DNA of 64,000 nt from BQWY01 sp046351095 (lineage in GTDB: Bacteria; Nitrospirota; Nitrospiria; Nitrospirales; Nitrospiraceae), in NCBI GenBank assembly GCA_046351095.1, contig JAXLZC010000001.1, forward strand, positions 1,860,001 through 1,924,000, given 5' to 3'. Of this stretch, positions 63,757-64,000 are shown one piece after another. Under the pieces are notes generated by a model. The model did not search any database, was not told where the DNA came from, and worked only from the letters and a program-made list of their open reading frames with translations. The translations under genes were made by a program, and so were the position numbers. The first letter of the stretch is position 1. Each line of letters starts with the position of its first letter.

Positions 63757-64000
63757 GTGTCGATGCGTGTCGTCTGTCTCCAACATGTTCCCTTTGAAGG
63801 TCCGGGCGCGTTCGCGCCCCATCTCGCCTCGCGCGGCATCGCCGTGGAGTCGCATCTCGTCCCCGCCGTCGGGGTGCCGACCGATCCAGGCGATCTGCTT
63901 TTGATCATGGGCGGGCCGATGTCCGTAAACGACCCGGAGCCCTGGCTCGCCGACGAACTCCGATTCGTCCGCCGCACACTCGACGCCGGCCGGCCGGTGC
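63757..64000 (+). CDS. Class I glutamine amidotransferase, 3' end outside window
   Basis: The GTG at 63757 has AGGAG 5 nt upstream; an ATG at 63763 is the alternative. The 80 or so codons visible read MRVVCLQHVPFEGPGAFAPHL, then LLLIMGGPMSVNDPEPWLADE. This is the amino-terminal half of a type 1 (GuaA-C-like) glutamine amidotransferase; MGGPMSV precedes the catalytic Cys, which lies beyond the window. Family members release ammonia from glutamine or act as GMP-synthase-like hydrolases. Confidence 0.75.
   Translation, partial: MSMRVVCLQHVPFEGPGAFAPHLASRGIAVESHLVPAVGVPTDPGDLLLIMGGPMSVNDPEPWLADELRFVRRTLDAGRPV

Overview
The window is a GC-rich bacterial chromosome segment with short intergenic gaps and genes on both strands. 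I read it as a Nitrospira-like member of the Nitrospirota. The best clue is a cluster joining universal-stress domains and a SPASM radical SAM enzyme to PCP_red modules, together with a PmtA-type phospholipid methyltransferase, many multi-domain histidine kinases and Gram-negative envelope genes (LolA, TonB-dependent receptor, beta-barrels). The taxon call is inference; no rRNA is present. I found no tRNA, CRISPR array, transposase or prophage.

Layout. 1-6.4 kb (+): the end of a hybrid histidine kinase, then a very large patatin / multi-TM / GNAT fusion. 6.4-11.8 kb (-): a HerA-like ATPase, an ABC exporter with eroded nucleotide-binding motifs, and a TSUP permease. 11.9-17.3 kb: a secreted unknown (+), a DUF486 membrane protein, a short-form uvrA, and a beta-propeller gene interrupted by two in-frame TGA codons (-). 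17.5-24.8 kb (+): ubiE, a four-helix-bundle gene bracketed by 15-bp inverted repeats, a B12-binding-type radical SAM protein, USP-USP-zinc ribbon-PCP_red x3, a SPASM radical SAM-PCP_red protein, and a CopD-like membrane protein. 25-35 kb (+): a small ribbon-helix-helix protein, then a TonB receptor / response regulator / substrate-binding protein / histidine kinase / hybrid kinase run. The regulator in that run is frameshifted inside its PAS domain. 35-44 kb (-): larC, CaCA antiporter, pdxA, a small unknown, ksgA, ftsK, lolA and an Fe(II)/2OG dioxygenase. 44-47 kb: an unknown secreted protein (+), and gpsA-larB (-) behind a near-consensus sigma70-type promoter. 47-64 kb: small envelope and housekeeping units, namely a beta-barrel, a zinc-ribbon membrane protein, truD plus an amidinotransferase-fold enzyme, a metallophosphoesterase, a HEAT protein, MarR plus an MBL hydrolase, a SirB1-like protein, a LON-domain protein, a CrtC/AttH-like lipocalin, a seven-Asp-box propeller, pmtA, a methyltransferase, an HD-GYP protein and the start of a class I glutamine amidotransferase.

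How they work together. The 17.5-24.8 kb cluster looks like one functional unit: quinone methylation, two radical SAM enzymes and a stress-domain scaffold sharing PCP_red modules. This suggests redox or tetrapyrrole-type chemistry. The 26-35 kb run looks like outer-membrane uptake coupled to ligand sensing: the substrate-binding protein has no permease but sits directly before a periplasm-sensing kinase. LarB and LarC point to a nickel-pincer cofactor pathway whose LarE and LarA lie elsewhere. Several loci are decaying (the propeller, the regulator's PAS half, the ABC ATPase motifs), and short inverted repeats sit directly upstream of both radical SAM genes.
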